Shown here: in pieces, positions 17,498 through 26,420 of the stretch
Position numbering within the stretch: position 1 is the first letter of the stretch
How the letters are laid out: each line of letters starts with the position of its first letter
Origin: Guptibacillus algicola
GTDB lineage: Bacteria > Bacillota > Bacilli > Bacillales > Guptibacillaceae
Length of the DNA: 64,000 nucleotides
Assembly: GCF_020171805.1 (NCBI RefSeq)
Contig: NZ_JAIVAF010000001.1
Location: forward strand, 186,001 to 250,000
Reading direction: 5' to 3'
The notes under the pieces: generated by a model
Databases searched by the model: none
Told to the model about the DNA's origin: nothing
What the model saw: only the letters and a program-made list of their open reading frames with translations
Translations under genes and position numbers: made by a program

Positions 17498-18925
17498 TTA
17501 CCTCACCCATTTAATGTATTTTTCAGCAACCTTTGGAAAGACACCATCAAAGAGTTTTTCACGCCAGTATAGATCTGATGCTTGATTGAGGATTGCCCCT
17601 TTAGTAGGGTACGGGTGGATAACAGTAGAGAGATCGCCTAGTTTATGGCCGTGTTCTTTTGCAAAAACAATTTCCTGCATCCAGCTTGAAGCATCTTCAC
17701 CCACTGCATGAGCTCCTAGTATTTTCCCTTTTGCATCAGTAATCACTTTCACAAGGCCATCCTTTTTCCGCTCAGCAATAAAGCGATCCACATCACTTAC
17801 ATCAACCTTGAATATACGAATATCGTCACCATGTTTTTCTCTTGCTTCGTCTTCTGTTAAGCCAAGATGAAAGATTTCGGGATCTGTATACGTTACCCAT
17901 GGTACATTATCATAGTTTACTTTTCTTCTTAAACCAAAAACAGCATTTTGAATGATCAATTTTCCTTCCATACCAGCTCCATGCGTAAATGGAAACGCTC
18001 CGTTCACATCACCAATTGCATAAATATGAGATTTAGACGATTGTAGCTGATCATTAACGGTTACAAATCCGTTGTTCGTTTCGACACCTATTGCTTCTAG
18101 GTTTAACTTATCTGTGTTCGGTTTTCGTCCCGTCGACATCATGATTTCATCAACTACGAGCTCTTCTTCTTTCCCATTAACGTTATACGTTACAGCCTTG
18201 TTTCCATCTCGAGTAGAAATACCAGTTACTTCAGCGTTATAAATGAAGGAAAGTTCCTTTTCTAAAAGCTGTCTAGCTACTGGTATGATGTCTTTGTCTT
18301 CTTTTTTCAGGATCGTTTCAGACGTTTCAAGCACAGTCACTTTAGAGCCGAACCTTGCTAAAGATTGAGCAAGCTCAAGTCCAACAACTCCTCCACCGAT
18401 GAAGACAATACTTTCAGGTAATCGATTTAAGTTAAATATCGATTCATTCGTAAGAAACGGGATTTTGTCAACGCCTTGAAGAGGAGGGACATTCGGGCTG
18501 GATCCAGTTGAAATGATGATCCTTTTTCCTTCTATTGAGTTCTGCCCATCGACTGATACTGTATGCTCGTCCACGAAAGAGCCTTTACCACGATAGATCA
18601 TTACGCCTAGATCTTCAAATCGTTTATCACTATCTATGGCTTGTATTTCCTCTATTGCTTCATGAACTCGTTCGATGGCGCGCTGAAATCGAACCTCTCC
18701 GCTAACCGTTAAGCCGAATTCTTTGGCACCTTTATAAACAGCATGAACTTCCTTAGCAGCTGATATAAATGCTTTAGATGGAACACAACCAAAGTGCAAG
18801 CAGTCTCCTCCGAGCCCTGGTTGATCATCGATTAACGCCACGCTTGCTCCCATATTAGCAGCTCCAGCTGCGGCAGTTAGTCCTCCAGAACCTCCGCCTA
18901 TTACGATCAAGTCATATTTTTTCAA
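17498..18925 (-). CDS. Mercuric reductase/dihydrolipoyl dehydrogenase-like flavoprotein
   Basis: This 475-residue pyridine nucleotide-disulfide oxidoreductase has the FAD motif VIGGGSGGLTAA (8-19), the redox-active pair C42/C47 in GGDCLHFGCVPSK, an NAD domain (FIGGGVVGLELA) and the C-terminal dimer segment with HPYPT in place of the usual HxHPTxxE. I placed the start at TTG (SD AGAGG, MKKYDLIVIGG). An open 23-codon extension upstream only overlaps the phosphatidyltransferase 3' end. Lipoamide is unlikely because no 2-oxoacid dehydrogenase genes are near. Homologues occur with TVP38 proteins. Confidence 0.82.
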   Translation of the reverse strand: MKKYDLIVIGGGSGGLTAAAGAANMGASVALIDDQPGLGGDCLHFGCVPSKAFISAAKEVHAVYKGAKEFGLTVSGEVRFQRAIERVHEAIEEIQAIDSDKRFEDLGVMIYRGKGSFVDEHTVSVDGQNSIEGKRIIISTGSSPNVPPLQGVDKIPFLTNESIFNLNRLPESIVFIGGGVVGLELAQSLARFGSKVTVLETSETILKKEDKDIIPVARQLLEKELSFIYNAEVTGISTRDGNKAVTYNVNGKEEELVVDEIMMSTGRKPNTDKLNLEAIGVETNNGFVTVNDQLQSSKSHIYAIGDVNGAFPFTHGAGMEGKLIIQNAVFGLRRKVNYDNVPWVTYTDPEIFHLGLTEDEAREKHGDDIRIFKVDVSDVDRFIAERKKDGLVKVITDAKGKILGAHAVGEDASSWMQEIVFAKEHGHKLGDLSTVIHPYPTKGAILNQASDLYWREKLFDGVFPKVAEKYIKWVR

Positions 18926-18938
18926 ATGAAACACCTCT

Positions 18939-19520
18939 CTAACCCAGTATTCTTTTTGCTTCAGTAAGTCTTTGTAAGCTTGTAAATAGTTCAATTGCTA
19001 GAAATAGTAATGTAAGTATCGTTAAATAGCTAGGAAAGAGAATCATCGCGGTAAACAAGAGAAATCCTTCAGTCCGCTCAGCCGCACCTGCTTGATAATA
19101 AAATGATTTAATCCCTTGCTTCTCAGAAACAGCTCCTACAGTAAGGAAGATTGTCATCGCAAATATGATCGATGTACTTAATAACAATAGTGCCCACATT
19201 GATTCTGGAAATGCAAAAGCAAGACCCACAATAACACTTATTTCAACCACTCGATCAAAGCTCACATCTAAAACTGTTCCAAATGCGGACGGCTTTGTTT
19301 TCCTTGCCATCGTTCCATCCACCGCATCGAGGTACCCAGAAATCCATAATACGATGACGGCTAAAATTGGCTGATCAAAATAAATGAACAACCCTGAAGA
19401 AACACCGATGATAAACGATATGGTCGTTACCTGGTTCGCGCTAAGACCTATTTTAAGTAACCAGCCTGCAGTTTTGTCCATGATAGGCTGTACATATTTC
19501 CTTCCATGAGTATCGAGCAC
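18939..19520 (-). CDS. CDP-alcohol phosphatidyltransferase (YnjF-like)
   Basis: The 193-residue integral membrane enzyme carries the family motif D65-X2-D68-G-X2-A-R-X7-G81-X3-D85-X3-D89 in the segment DAVDGTMARK onwards, and about five or six hydrophobic helices. Such enzymes join a CDP-linked lipid or alcohol to another alcohol. E. coli YnjF, encoded at the end of the ynj cluster, is of the same family, which is why I relate it to YnjF rather than PgsA or PssA. It lies 17 bp after the TVP38 gene. Confidence 0.82.
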   Translation of the reverse strand: MLDTHGRKYVQPIMDKTAGWLLKIGLSANQVTTISFIIGVSSGLFIYFDQPILAVIVLWISGYLDAVDGTMARKTKPSAFGTVLDVSFDRVVEISVIVGLAFAFPESMWALLLLSTSIIFAMTIFLTVGAVSEKQGIKSFYYQAGAAERTEGFLLFTAMILFPSYLTILTLLFLAIELFTSLQRLTEAKRILG

Positions 19521-19537
19521 AGCGCACCATCCTTCGA

Positions 19538-20191
19538 TTAAATTTCTTTATCTAATTCTGATCCGAACGCTTTTTTGCGTATATACAACGTGATTAATAG
19601 GAGAACGAATAAGACGATCGCTGCAATTACAACGGACTTAATATTGTTTGTTAAGAAACTTGCACCTAGAAAATTCAGTGCTAATGCCCCAGGAAGCATG
19701 CCTACTAACGTTGCAAGGTAATATTTCTTTTTATCGACGTTTGAAACACCGCATACATAGCTTACAAGGTCAAAGTGTAAGAATGGGACCAACCTTAATA
19801 GCAACACATAGGAGAACCCTTGCTCTGAAAGACCTTTCTCTAACTTCTCCCCTCGTCTCCGTAAAGCTTGTGGCAGTGCATTATAACCAAGTTTTCGAGC
19901 CGCTAGGAAAAACAATAATGCTCCAGTTGACCCTCCTACTACTACTAAGACCGTCCCAACATATGGACCAAAAACCAATCCACCAGCTATAGAAAGGACC
20001 GATGTTGGAAACAGAACAAACGGCCTGCCTATCGTAGCTATTAGGAAAATTAAAGGAGCATAAAAGCCGAAAGATGAAATCCACAAACGAAGTTGAGATG
20101 GACGCAGGTTAAACACATGTTCATTGAGCAAGAATACGACAATCACCAGACAAATCATGACGATACCTTTTACTACTGCTTTGATCGTCAT
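19538..20191 (-). CDS. TVP38/TMEM64 family membrane protein
   Basis: This 217-residue DedA/VTT-superfamily protein has about five hydrophobic segments, the re-entrant helix region PTSVLSIAGGLVFGP (62-76) and a second GMLPGALALNFLGAS. Family members are proposed lipid scramblases or transport partners; E. coli YdjX and YdjZ are homologues in the ydj-ynj cluster. The ATG overlaps the end of the ATPase gene by 4 bp. Confidence 0.84.
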   Translation of the reverse strand: MTIKAVVKGIVMICLVIVVFLLNEHVFNLRPSQLRLWISSFGFYAPLIFLIATIGRPFVLFPTSVLSIAGGLVFGPYVGTVLVVVGGSTGALLFFLAARKLGYNALPQALRRRGEKLEKGLSEQGFSYVLLLRLVPFLHFDLVSYVCGVSNVDKKKYYLATLVGMLPGALALNFLGASFLTNNIKSVVIAAIVLFVLLLITLYIRKKAFGSELDKEI

Positions 20192-21183
20192 GGAGTATTA
20201 CTCCATGTACGTAAGTTTGGTCCATACGGGTGAACGTGCATTCTAGTTGCTCTCAAAAAGACATCCTGCCCTGGCTCTAAACTTGCTTCGGAAGAAACGA
20301 GTACCGTTCCATCCTCCCAAGAAACACGATAACAAACTGAATTATTTTTAACTGTAAGCGCGGTTACTTTTCCAGGTATCGTGACCAAATCTTTGTTGTT
20401 TGAAACGCGGTCATCTTTAGGTACTGCTGTAACATGATGAAGAGGCACAAAGCCTTCTTCTAAAGAAAGACCCTCTCCTATAATTCTGGCACTTTCTGAA
20501 GAAGAGGGATATGTAACAACATCATACGGTGTTCCTTGCTGAATCAATCGCCCATCATTCATAACGGCTAACCGATCTGCCAACTCAATGGCTTCATCCC
20601 GATCGTGAGTAATAAACAAAGACGTTATATTTTCATCCCGCAATATCTCCTTCACTTCGCCCCTAAGGGATTCTCGAAGGGAAGCGTCTAACGAGCTGAA
20701 TGGTTCATCAAGTAAAAGAAGGTCTGGTTTTAACACTAGTGCCCTTGCAAGAGAGACACGCTGCTTCTGACCCCCAGAAAGTTCATGTGGATATGCGTCT
20801 TTCCATCTGGTAAGCTTCACTTTTTCTAACATTTGTAAGCCTTCGTTGATTCGATCTTTCCTTGGTGTTTTCTTCCTTTTCAATCCGTACGTTATATTTT
20901 CGATGACTGAGAGATGCGGAAATAATAAGGAATCTTGAAACATTAAAACGATAGACCGATTTTCAGGTCTAGTCGACGTGATTGATTTTCCATTAAGCTT
21001 TATGTCACCATTGTCGATAGACTCAAGACCGGCAAGGCAACGAAGCAATGTGGATTTCCCACAACCGGAAGGCCCAACGATCGTTAAGTGTTCTCCCTTT
21101 CTGAGAGAAAAAGAAACTTCGTTTAAAATAGGTTGTTCCGAATAGCTTTTTGTTAATTTGTTACATTGTATTAGGTCATCCAT
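20188..21183 (-). CDS. ABC transporter ATP-binding protein (YnjD-like)
   Basis: The 331-residue ATPase has Walker A GPSGCGKST (37-45), Q-loop MFQDS, signature LSGGQ, Walker B LLLLDEP and H-loop THDRDEA. The C-terminal TOBE-like region (from about 235) is typical of the spermidine/sulfate/iron ATPase group. It energises the two permeases encoded upstream. The gap to the permease is 16 bp and it overlaps the next gene by 4 bp, so coupling is tight. Confidence 0.93.
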   Translation of the reverse strand: MDDLIQCNKLTKSYSEQPILNEVSFSLRKGEHLTIVGPSGCGKSTLLRCLAGLESIDNGDIKLNGKSITSTRPENRSIVLMFQDSLLFPHLSVIENITYGLKRKKTPRKDRINEGLQMLEKVKLTRWKDAYPHELSGGQKQRVSLARALVLKPDLLLLDEPFSSLDASLRESLRGEVKEILRDENITSLFITHDRDEAIELADRLAVMNDGRLIQQGTPYDVVTYPSSSESARIIGEGLSLEEGFVPLHHVTAVPKDDRVSNNKDLVTIPGKVTALTVKNNSVCYRVSWEDGTVLVSSEASLEPGQDVFLRATRMHVHPYGPNLRTWSNTP

Positions 21184-21199
21184 ACCTGTAATCTTCCTT

Positions 21200-22021
21200 T
21201 CAACTTCGATTAACTACCCGAATGACCGCTCTTAGTGCTATTTCTGCAACTCCCACAAATAGAAGTGGGAGTAAAGCAAATAATAATGAAAACCCAGCGA
21301 TAACTGCTTCATTGGAGCTCGAAAAATAAGGATAGTATAATAATGGCAGCGTTGTTACAACTCCTCCACCTATAATTGCTGTTAATGCATATTGTCCAAG
21401 TGAAATCACAAATGTTAATAACATTAAACTTCTAATACTCGGAATCAGGAGCGGTAGAGATACCGTAAAAAAACGTATGAGCGGTCCTGATCCTAGTACT
21501 GCAGCTTGTTCACTCAGCCCTTTACCAAGGCGTTCGTACCCTGCTCTCATTATGCGTATTGAATAAGGCAAAGTAGGAATTAAATGAACCAATAGCACAC
21601 CACTTAGACGGTCTGCTAACCCAAACTGAATCAACGTATACTGTAAACCCATCGCCAGTAAGATGCCAGGGATCAAAATGGGCGATAGTAAAAATGCCTC
21701 GATTAGAAACTTCACTTTAAACGTATATAAAGATAATGCCTTTGCTGCTGGCATAGCTAAGATCAAATTTAGCAGTACTACCATTATTCCCAGTTTCAAG
21801 GTTGTAATGACTGATTTCACTAGCGCTGGGTCTGTAAAGATAACAACCCACCCATCTAAACCTAATTCATTCGGAAATAGGATTGGCCACTTCCAATCAG
21901 CTGCAAAACTCTTTACAACGATTGTAAAGAGAGGGAGGATAAACAATAACATAAATATGAACAAGGTGATAAGAACGATCACCTTTCTTTTCTTCCCTGA
22001 AATAATTTCTTTTAACCTCAT
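21200..22021 (-). CDS. ABC transporter permease 2 (YnjC C-terminal half-like)
   Basis: The 273-residue binding-protein-dependent permease has six predicted transmembrane helices and the cytoplasmic EAA-type loop (EQAAVLGSGPLIRFFTVSLP, residues about 171-190). It overlaps the upstream permease gene by 4 bp. E. coli YnjC is a single long permease with two such domains; here the domains are separate genes. Confidence 0.88.
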   Translation of the reverse strand: MRLKEIISGKKRKVIVLITLFIFMLLFILPLFTIVVKSFAADWKWPILFPNELGLDGWVVIFTDPALVKSVITTLKLGIMVVLLNLILAMPAAKALSLYTFKVKFLIEAFLLSPILIPGILLAMGLQYTLIQFGLADRLSGVLLVHLIPTLPYSIRIMRAGYERLGKGLSEQAAVLGSGPLIRFFTVSLPLLIPSIRSLMLLTFVISLGQYALTAIIGGGVVTTLPLLYYPYFSSSNEAVIAGFSLLFALLPLLFVGVAEIALRAVIRVVNRS

Positions 22022-22902
22022 CGAACTCTCCCTTTAATAAGGCGTAACCTATGTTTTTGAATAAGCTTGAAGGAGATACCCGCCAAAAGAAGTGAAATGA
22101 TTCCAGGAATGATCATAGCAGCAAAGGCTAAAGGGCGTTTGCTCCAATCTCCGTCATAAAACCAATCGAAGGCATGTACAGGAAGCATTTCCGGTCTTGT
22201 AACTCCAAGTAAATACGGAACTTCAAATGCGGTAGCAACAAAGGCGAACAGTATGATCGCAATCTCTACCAAAATTGGGAGGAGCCACGGCCATTCCACC
22301 GTTTTAAATTCATCCCATTTGCTCCCCCCTAACGTTCTTACTACCTCTGAATAGCGATGATCAATCTCATAGTAAACAGGAAGAAGCATCAGAATTACGA
22401 ACGGAACTTCCTTCCATACATACGTTAAAATAATCCCTATCCCTCTTGTATCCTGAACAAGTACAGGAAACATGGAGCGGTCGCTTATTAATCCAGCCTG
22501 AAATAAAAAGGATGATAGTAACCCACTCTGAGATAGAAACAAATAGACAAGATACCCTGCTACAAAGTGAGGAATGAGTATAGGAATCCACACCAAAATC
22601 TTTACGGAAGATTGTTGAAATAAGCGATAAAGTATTCTCGTCAATAAAAGTCCGATTAGAAGAGAAAGGACGGTTGAGATGAGCGTAACCCATAAAGTGA
22701 ACTGTATGGACGTTACGAAAGAGTCGCTCCTAATAAGCTCTTTATAAAAACCAAGCGTCCAATTCCCGTCTACCGTTTGTATACTTTGCACGACAGCAGA
22801 CCACATCCCATAACCTACAAGAAATAAGATGACAGCAACTGCCGGTGCTAAATAAAACCATGCTTTATGCTTATTCTTCAAAAACCTTGTTTGCCCAATC
22901 AT
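22018..22902 (-). CDS. ABC transporter permease 1 (YnjC N-terminal half-like)
   Basis: The 294-residue protein has six hydrophobic helices and an EAA-type loop (SEVVRTLGGSKWDEFKTVEW, about residues 184-203). Its start overlaps the substrate-binding protein gene by 32 bp, with GGAG 10 bases before the ATG. It forms the transmembrane pore with the following permease. Confidence 0.88.
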   Translation of the reverse strand: MIGQTRFLKNKHKAWFYLAPAVAVILFLVGYGMWSAVVQSIQTVDGNWTLGFYKELIRSDSFVTSIQFTLWVTLISTVLSLLIGLLLTRILYRLFQQSSVKILVWIPILIPHFVAGYLVYLFLSQSGLLSSFLFQAGLISDRSMFPVLVQDTRGIGIILTYVWKEVPFVILMLLPVYYEIDHRYSEVVRTLGGSKWDEFKTVEWPWLLPILVEIAIILFAFVATAFEVPYLLGVTRPEMLPVHAFDWFYDGDWSKRPLAFAAMIIPGIISLLLAGISFKLIQKHRLRLIKGRVR

Positions 22903-24109
22903 TTGAAATCCACTCCGTATACCCTGTATCTAAATCTGGAAGCTTGTACTTATTTAATTTCTCAGAAGGTATAACGCTTTCTCCACGATTTAGTGCTTCA
23001 ATTTCTTTCTTATCCTCTTCCTTGAGCTTATCATAGTCGAGGACCATACCTTCTCCCCACATATCAGGGTCCATCTTAGCAATCTGAGCTTCAGGAGATT
23101 CTAAGAAGTTAATGACCGTCATAGCTCCGGATGGATTAGGACTATTAAATGGAATGCTTAAATAATGGTTGTTAGAAATAGAGCCAGGTGATTCAAGAAC
23201 AAACGATTTTGTACTTTCAGGGAAAGTACCATCCTTAATTAAGCTTTCAGCTCTCGCTTCATTGAAGCCTATCGTCATCCATACTTCTCCCTGGCTGTAC
23301 AGCGTATCTAACTTTGTTAATGACTCGGGATACGTTTCGCCATTTCGCCAGAGATTTGGTTTTATTTCATTTAGGTATGACCACACATACTCTCCGTTCT
23401 TCTCCACTAAATCTTGATCAAACTCTTTTGCCATAGTATCCACAGAATTTGTCGCACTCGCTACAAGGAGATGCTTGACGAACGTATTTCCAGTGAAGTC
23501 TGAAACGTTCGGATAAGTGAATTTTCCTGGGTTCTCAGAAATCCAGACTTTTAATTCATCAACCGTTTTGGGTGGAGAATCAATTTTCGTTGAGTCATAA
23601 TTAAACACAAATTGAACGCTACCCCACGGCGCTTCCATGCCGTCAATTTCCGTTCCCTGATCAAACGCAGCGGCAGGATTTTCACTTCCGATATATTTCT
23701 TGAAGTTTGGTAACTTATCTGTAAATGACCCTAGAAGCAAATTCGCGTTCTTTGCATTCTTAAAGTTCGCGCCGTTGATCCAAATAATGTCGATCGTTCC
23801 TTTATTCTTTCCTGCTTTTTTCTCTGTTAATAGCTTTTGCATAAACTCTTCTGTATTCATCGGTTGCCTGTTCAGTGTAATGTTATGCGTTGCTTCAAGC
23901 TTAGGGGCAGCCCACTCATCGATGTAGCGATTGATCCCTTCATCTCCACCCCACATAAATATAGTCACTTCTGTTCCTTCTGCATCACTTTCTATTTCCG
24001 TCCAGTCTTTTGAAAGAACTTCTTCAGATCCAGCTTCGCTTTCTCCACGATTACCACAAGCTGTAAGTATACCTAAAACGGTAATGATGATTAGTAACTT
24101 CCAGTTCAT
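22871..24109 (-). CDS. ABC transporter substrate-binding lipoprotein (YnjB-like)
   Basis: A type II signal peptide ends in the lipobox LTAC with Cys18 as lipid anchor. The rest (412 residues) is an extracellular solute-binding protein. Segments such as FMWGGDEGINRYIDEWAAPKL and PWGSVQFVFNYDS resemble E. coli YnjB (COG4134), a family distantly related to thiamine, iron and polyamine binding proteins. It is the first gene of the operon. The ligand is unknown, and YnjB's own ligand is not established. Confidence 0.82.
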   Translation of the reverse strand: MNWKLLIIITVLGILTACGNRGESEAGSEEVLSKDWTEIESDAEGTEVTIFMWGGDEGINRYIDEWAAPKLEATHNITLNRQPMNTEEFMQKLLTEKKAGKNKGTIDIIWINGANFKNAKNANLLLGSFTDKLPNFKKYIGSENPAAAFDQGTEIDGMEAPWGSVQFVFNYDSTKIDSPPKTVDELKVWISENPGKFTYPNVSDFTGNTFVKHLLVASATNSVDTMAKEFDQDLVEKNGEYVWSYLNEIKPNLWRNGETYPESLTKLDTLYSQGEVWMTIGFNEARAESLIKDGTFPESTKSFVLESPGSISNNHYLSIPFNSPNPSGAMTVINFLESPEAQIAKMDPDMWGEGMVLDYDKLKEEDKKEIEALNRGESVIPSEKLNKYKLPDLDTGYTEWISNDWANKVFEE

Positions 24110-24212
24110 TCCAAAACCTCCATTTAAAGATGCGTGAAATAGTTTACCATAATAACTTTATGTTTATTAAATACCATTCCTATGTTAATTATATCTTGTT
24201 CAACTAATTTTT

Positions 24213-24225
24213 GTTGTAATACAAC
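24213..24225. promoter_or_regulatory. Candidate operator GTTGTA-A-TACAAC
   Basis: A perfect 6-1-6 inverted repeat lies about 104-116 bp upstream of the binding-protein gene, in the only non-coding region serving the eight-gene operon. It looks like a site for a small dimeric repressor. No regulator gene is adjacent. Confidence 0.4.
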
Positions 24226-24244
24226 TTACATAGTATGTTTTTCT

Positions 24245-24282
24245 ATAAAAAAAACAGCAATAGCGCTTCGGCTATTGCTGTT
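24245..24282 (-). terminator. Terminator of the surface-protein gene
   Basis: A 12-bp perfect stem (AACAGCAATAGC / GCTATTGCTGTT) with loop GCTTCG is followed on the minus strand by eight T. Confidence 0.92.
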
Positions 24283-24308
24283 TAATGAACGTTTTGCGCT
24301 AATTGGCA

Positions 24309-25688
24309 TTAGCTATCTTTTTGCAATTTCCTTCTAACAACGACTCCTGTAGCTGCCATCGTTGCAAGAACTGCTGCTAAGATCCATTCGATCGGCATCT
24401 GCTGTTCTGCAGTACCACCCATACCTGTTTTAGGCATATCCGTTGGCATACTCATTGCAAATTTGTCTGGGAACTGGTCAGTGAATGCGCCTGAAAGTCC
24501 TTTAGCAGGCTTGTACATATGAGCATAAGCTTCTCTTACAGCATCATAAGCTGCATCGTAATCTTCGTTTGTGTAGCTATCGAATGCTCCTACTAGCTGG
24601 TTTACGTGCATTTGTAGACCTTCAGCTAATGCATCTGACTTAAGACGTCCCTCAGTAGCTGTTTCTAAGAAGCTTGAGAAATCAGCACGATAGTTATCTA
24701 GTGCCTCTAATGCTTTTTCCTTCGCTGCTTCGTCTTCCGCTCCTGTTGCTTGTACATATTCTACGAAGTTACCAATATGGCCAGACCACATTTCATTAAA
24801 TTTCATGCCAGCTTCTTCACCGTATACTGATGAAATTGCTGCAGTAAGCGCTTCTGTATTTTTGTTTAGAGCTTGTGCTGACGCTTCAAAGTCGTCTGAA
24901 CCATCGATACCATTCTGCATCGTCATCATCGCTAAACCAGCATGCTCTGAAAGCAAGTGACCTAGAGTTGCACGAAGGTCTGAAGCAGGTGTTACTGCTT
25001 TGGTATCATTGAACTTCTCAGGAAATTGATCAGTTATTGCACTTGAGAATCCTTTTGCTACTCCATGCATGTGAGCGATTGCTTCACGTTCTTGTGCATA
25101 AGCTTTCTCGTAATCTCCTGCAACATAGCTATCGAATGAACCGATTAGCTGATTGATGTGCATCTGAAGACCTTTTGTTAGAGATTCTGCTTCTAGACGT
25201 TCACCAGTTGCTGTTTCAAGGAATTTTGAAAACTCTTCTTTATATCCTTCAAGGTTATTAAGAGCTTCTTGCTTTGCTTCTTCATCTTCACTTCCTGTTG
25301 CTTTCACATAATCTACGAAGAATCCGATGTGGTCACTCCAGATTTGGTTGAATTGTGCTCCAGCTTCTTCACCATACACAGAAGAAATAGCACCTGTTAA
25401 TGCTTCTGTATTTTCGCTAAGTGCTCCAGCAGATGCTTCAAAATCTTCAGCACCTTCCGCTCCTTTTCTCATCGTTTCAACTGCAAGGTATGCGTGCTCA
25501 CTAAGTAAGTGGCCTAGTGTAGCTCTAAGATCTGCTGCAGGCGTTTCGACTGTAGGCTTGTCTTCATGATTACCGTGATCATCTGCAAATGCGCCAGTCG
25601 GCATCAATAAAGAAAAACTTAGTGGTACGATTAAAAGTCCTTTTTTCCAGTCGATTACTCTTTTCTTCAAATTATGTTCCGTTTTCAT
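24309..25688 (-). CDS. Wall-anchored protein with two His/Met-rich helical repeats
   Basis: The 459-residue protein has a signal peptide (cleavage near A35) and two copies of a roughly 177-residue all-helical domain (about 50-226 and 234-410). Each copy contains LRATLGHLLSEHA, SVYGEEAG, W-S-x-HIG, LQMH-x-NQL-x-G-x-FDSY and AHM. The C-terminus is a sorting-signal lookalike: MPKTG (418-422), hydrophobic helix 434-451, then RRK. Conserved His and Met in helical bundles suggest metal or haem binding (inference). Related proteins are sometimes annotated 'copper amine oxidase', which I see no support for. It has its own terminator. Confidence 0.78.
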   Translation of the reverse strand: MKTEHNLKKRVIDWKKGLLIVPLSFSLLMPTGAFADDHGNHEDKPTVETPAADLRATLGHLLSEHAYLAVETMRKGAEGAEDFEASAGALSENTEALTGAISSVYGEEAGAQFNQIWSDHIGFFVDYVKATGSEDEEAKQEALNNLEGYKEEFSKFLETATGERLEAESLTKGLQMHINQLIGSFDSYVAGDYEKAYAQEREAIAHMHGVAKGFSSAITDQFPEKFNDTKAVTPASDLRATLGHLLSEHAGLAMMTMQNGIDGSDDFEASAQALNKNTEALTAAISSVYGEEAGMKFNEMWSGHIGNFVEYVQATGAEDEAAKEKALEALDNYRADFSSFLETATEGRLKSDALAEGLQMHVNQLVGAFDSYTNEDYDAAYDAVREAYAHMYKPAKGLSGAFTDQFPDKFAMSMPTDMPKTGMGGTAEQQMPIEWILAAVLATMAATGVVVRRKLQKDS

Positions 25689-25858
25689 GTTTCATCCACT
25701 CCCCTTAATTTGTTTTACATTTAGCTAACGGAGTGGATTAACGATTGGATCATTTTTTTGCAAAGTTTTTTAAAAAGATGTTCAAATCATTCTATAACCC
25801 TTGGTGCGAAAGGGTTTTGAAACAATAAAAAATAAATAATCTTTGATTTTCTTCACTC

Positions 25859-25892
25859 AAAAGCCCTACGCTACCTTTGCATAGGGCTTTTC
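25859..25892 (-). terminator. Terminator after GNAT gene
   Basis: AAAAGCCCTA pairs with TAGGGCTTTT around a 13-base loop; T runs occur on both sides. It is 10 bp after the acetyltransferase stop codon. Confidence 0.75.
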
Positions 25893-25901
25893 TCACTAAC
25901 G

Positions 25902-26336
25902 TTATTTGTATACCATTATCGTCTGCATCTCTTTGAATCCAATATCCTTATAGATATATTTCGCAAAGTTTGATGAGTATACATTTAAACGTATCTCTTC
26001 AAAGCCTTGCTCTTTAAGGTCATGTATACTTGCTTGAACTAGTTTCTTTGAGTACCCTTTCCCTCGAAACTCTGGAAAAACAAATACATCGTATATAAAT
26101 CCATGTTTGATTCCTGTGAAATAATCCGTATTCTCACCAATAAGTACCCACCCAGCTATTTGATCGCCATCGCGATAAACGAGGTGGTATCCGCCCCGAT
26201 CAAGGATTGAAGAAACAATTTCAATCGCTTTGTCTTCTTTTATGATACCAGGGTTTGTTGTGCCCTCATTTACCGATTGAATGGAATTCGATAAAATATA
26301 TTCTTTCTCTTCAGCACTTGCACGTTCAATCAACAA
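25902..26336 (-). CDS. GNAT family N-acetyltransferase
   Basis: The 144-residue protein starts at TTG after AAGGAGGGG. The acetyl-CoA binding segment VFPEFRGKGYSKKLV (about 92-106, R/Q-x-x-G-x-G/A type) and a preceding GFIYDVFVFPE strand define the GNAT fold. The acceptor substrate is unknown. It stands alone with its own terminator. Confidence 0.82.
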   Translation of the reverse strand: MLIERASAEEKEYILSNSIQSVNEGTTNPGIIKEDKAIEIVSSILDRGGYHLVYRDGDQIAGWVLIGENTDYFTGIKHGFIYDVFVFPEFRGKGYSKKLVQASIHDLKEQGFEEIRLNVYSSNFAKYIYKDIGFKEMQTIMVYK

Positions 26337-26420
26337 TGTCCCCTCCTTGCAGTTCTTTAATGGTATTTCTTGATTATGAAGCTTTGTTCCTGCTATTTTG
26401 ATGAACTGGGTAACTTTACC

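Noticed and set aside
18926-18994. 23-codon N-terminal extension of the mercuric reductase-like protein
   Set aside because: It only shadows the end of the phosphatidyltransferase gene; a TTG with SD directly before the FAD motif explains the start.
25798-25818. Hairpin AACCCTT-N7-AAGGGTT upstream of the surface-protein gene
   Set aside because: Short stem with a GC-poor context and no matching transcript end; probably chance or a minor 5' leader structure.
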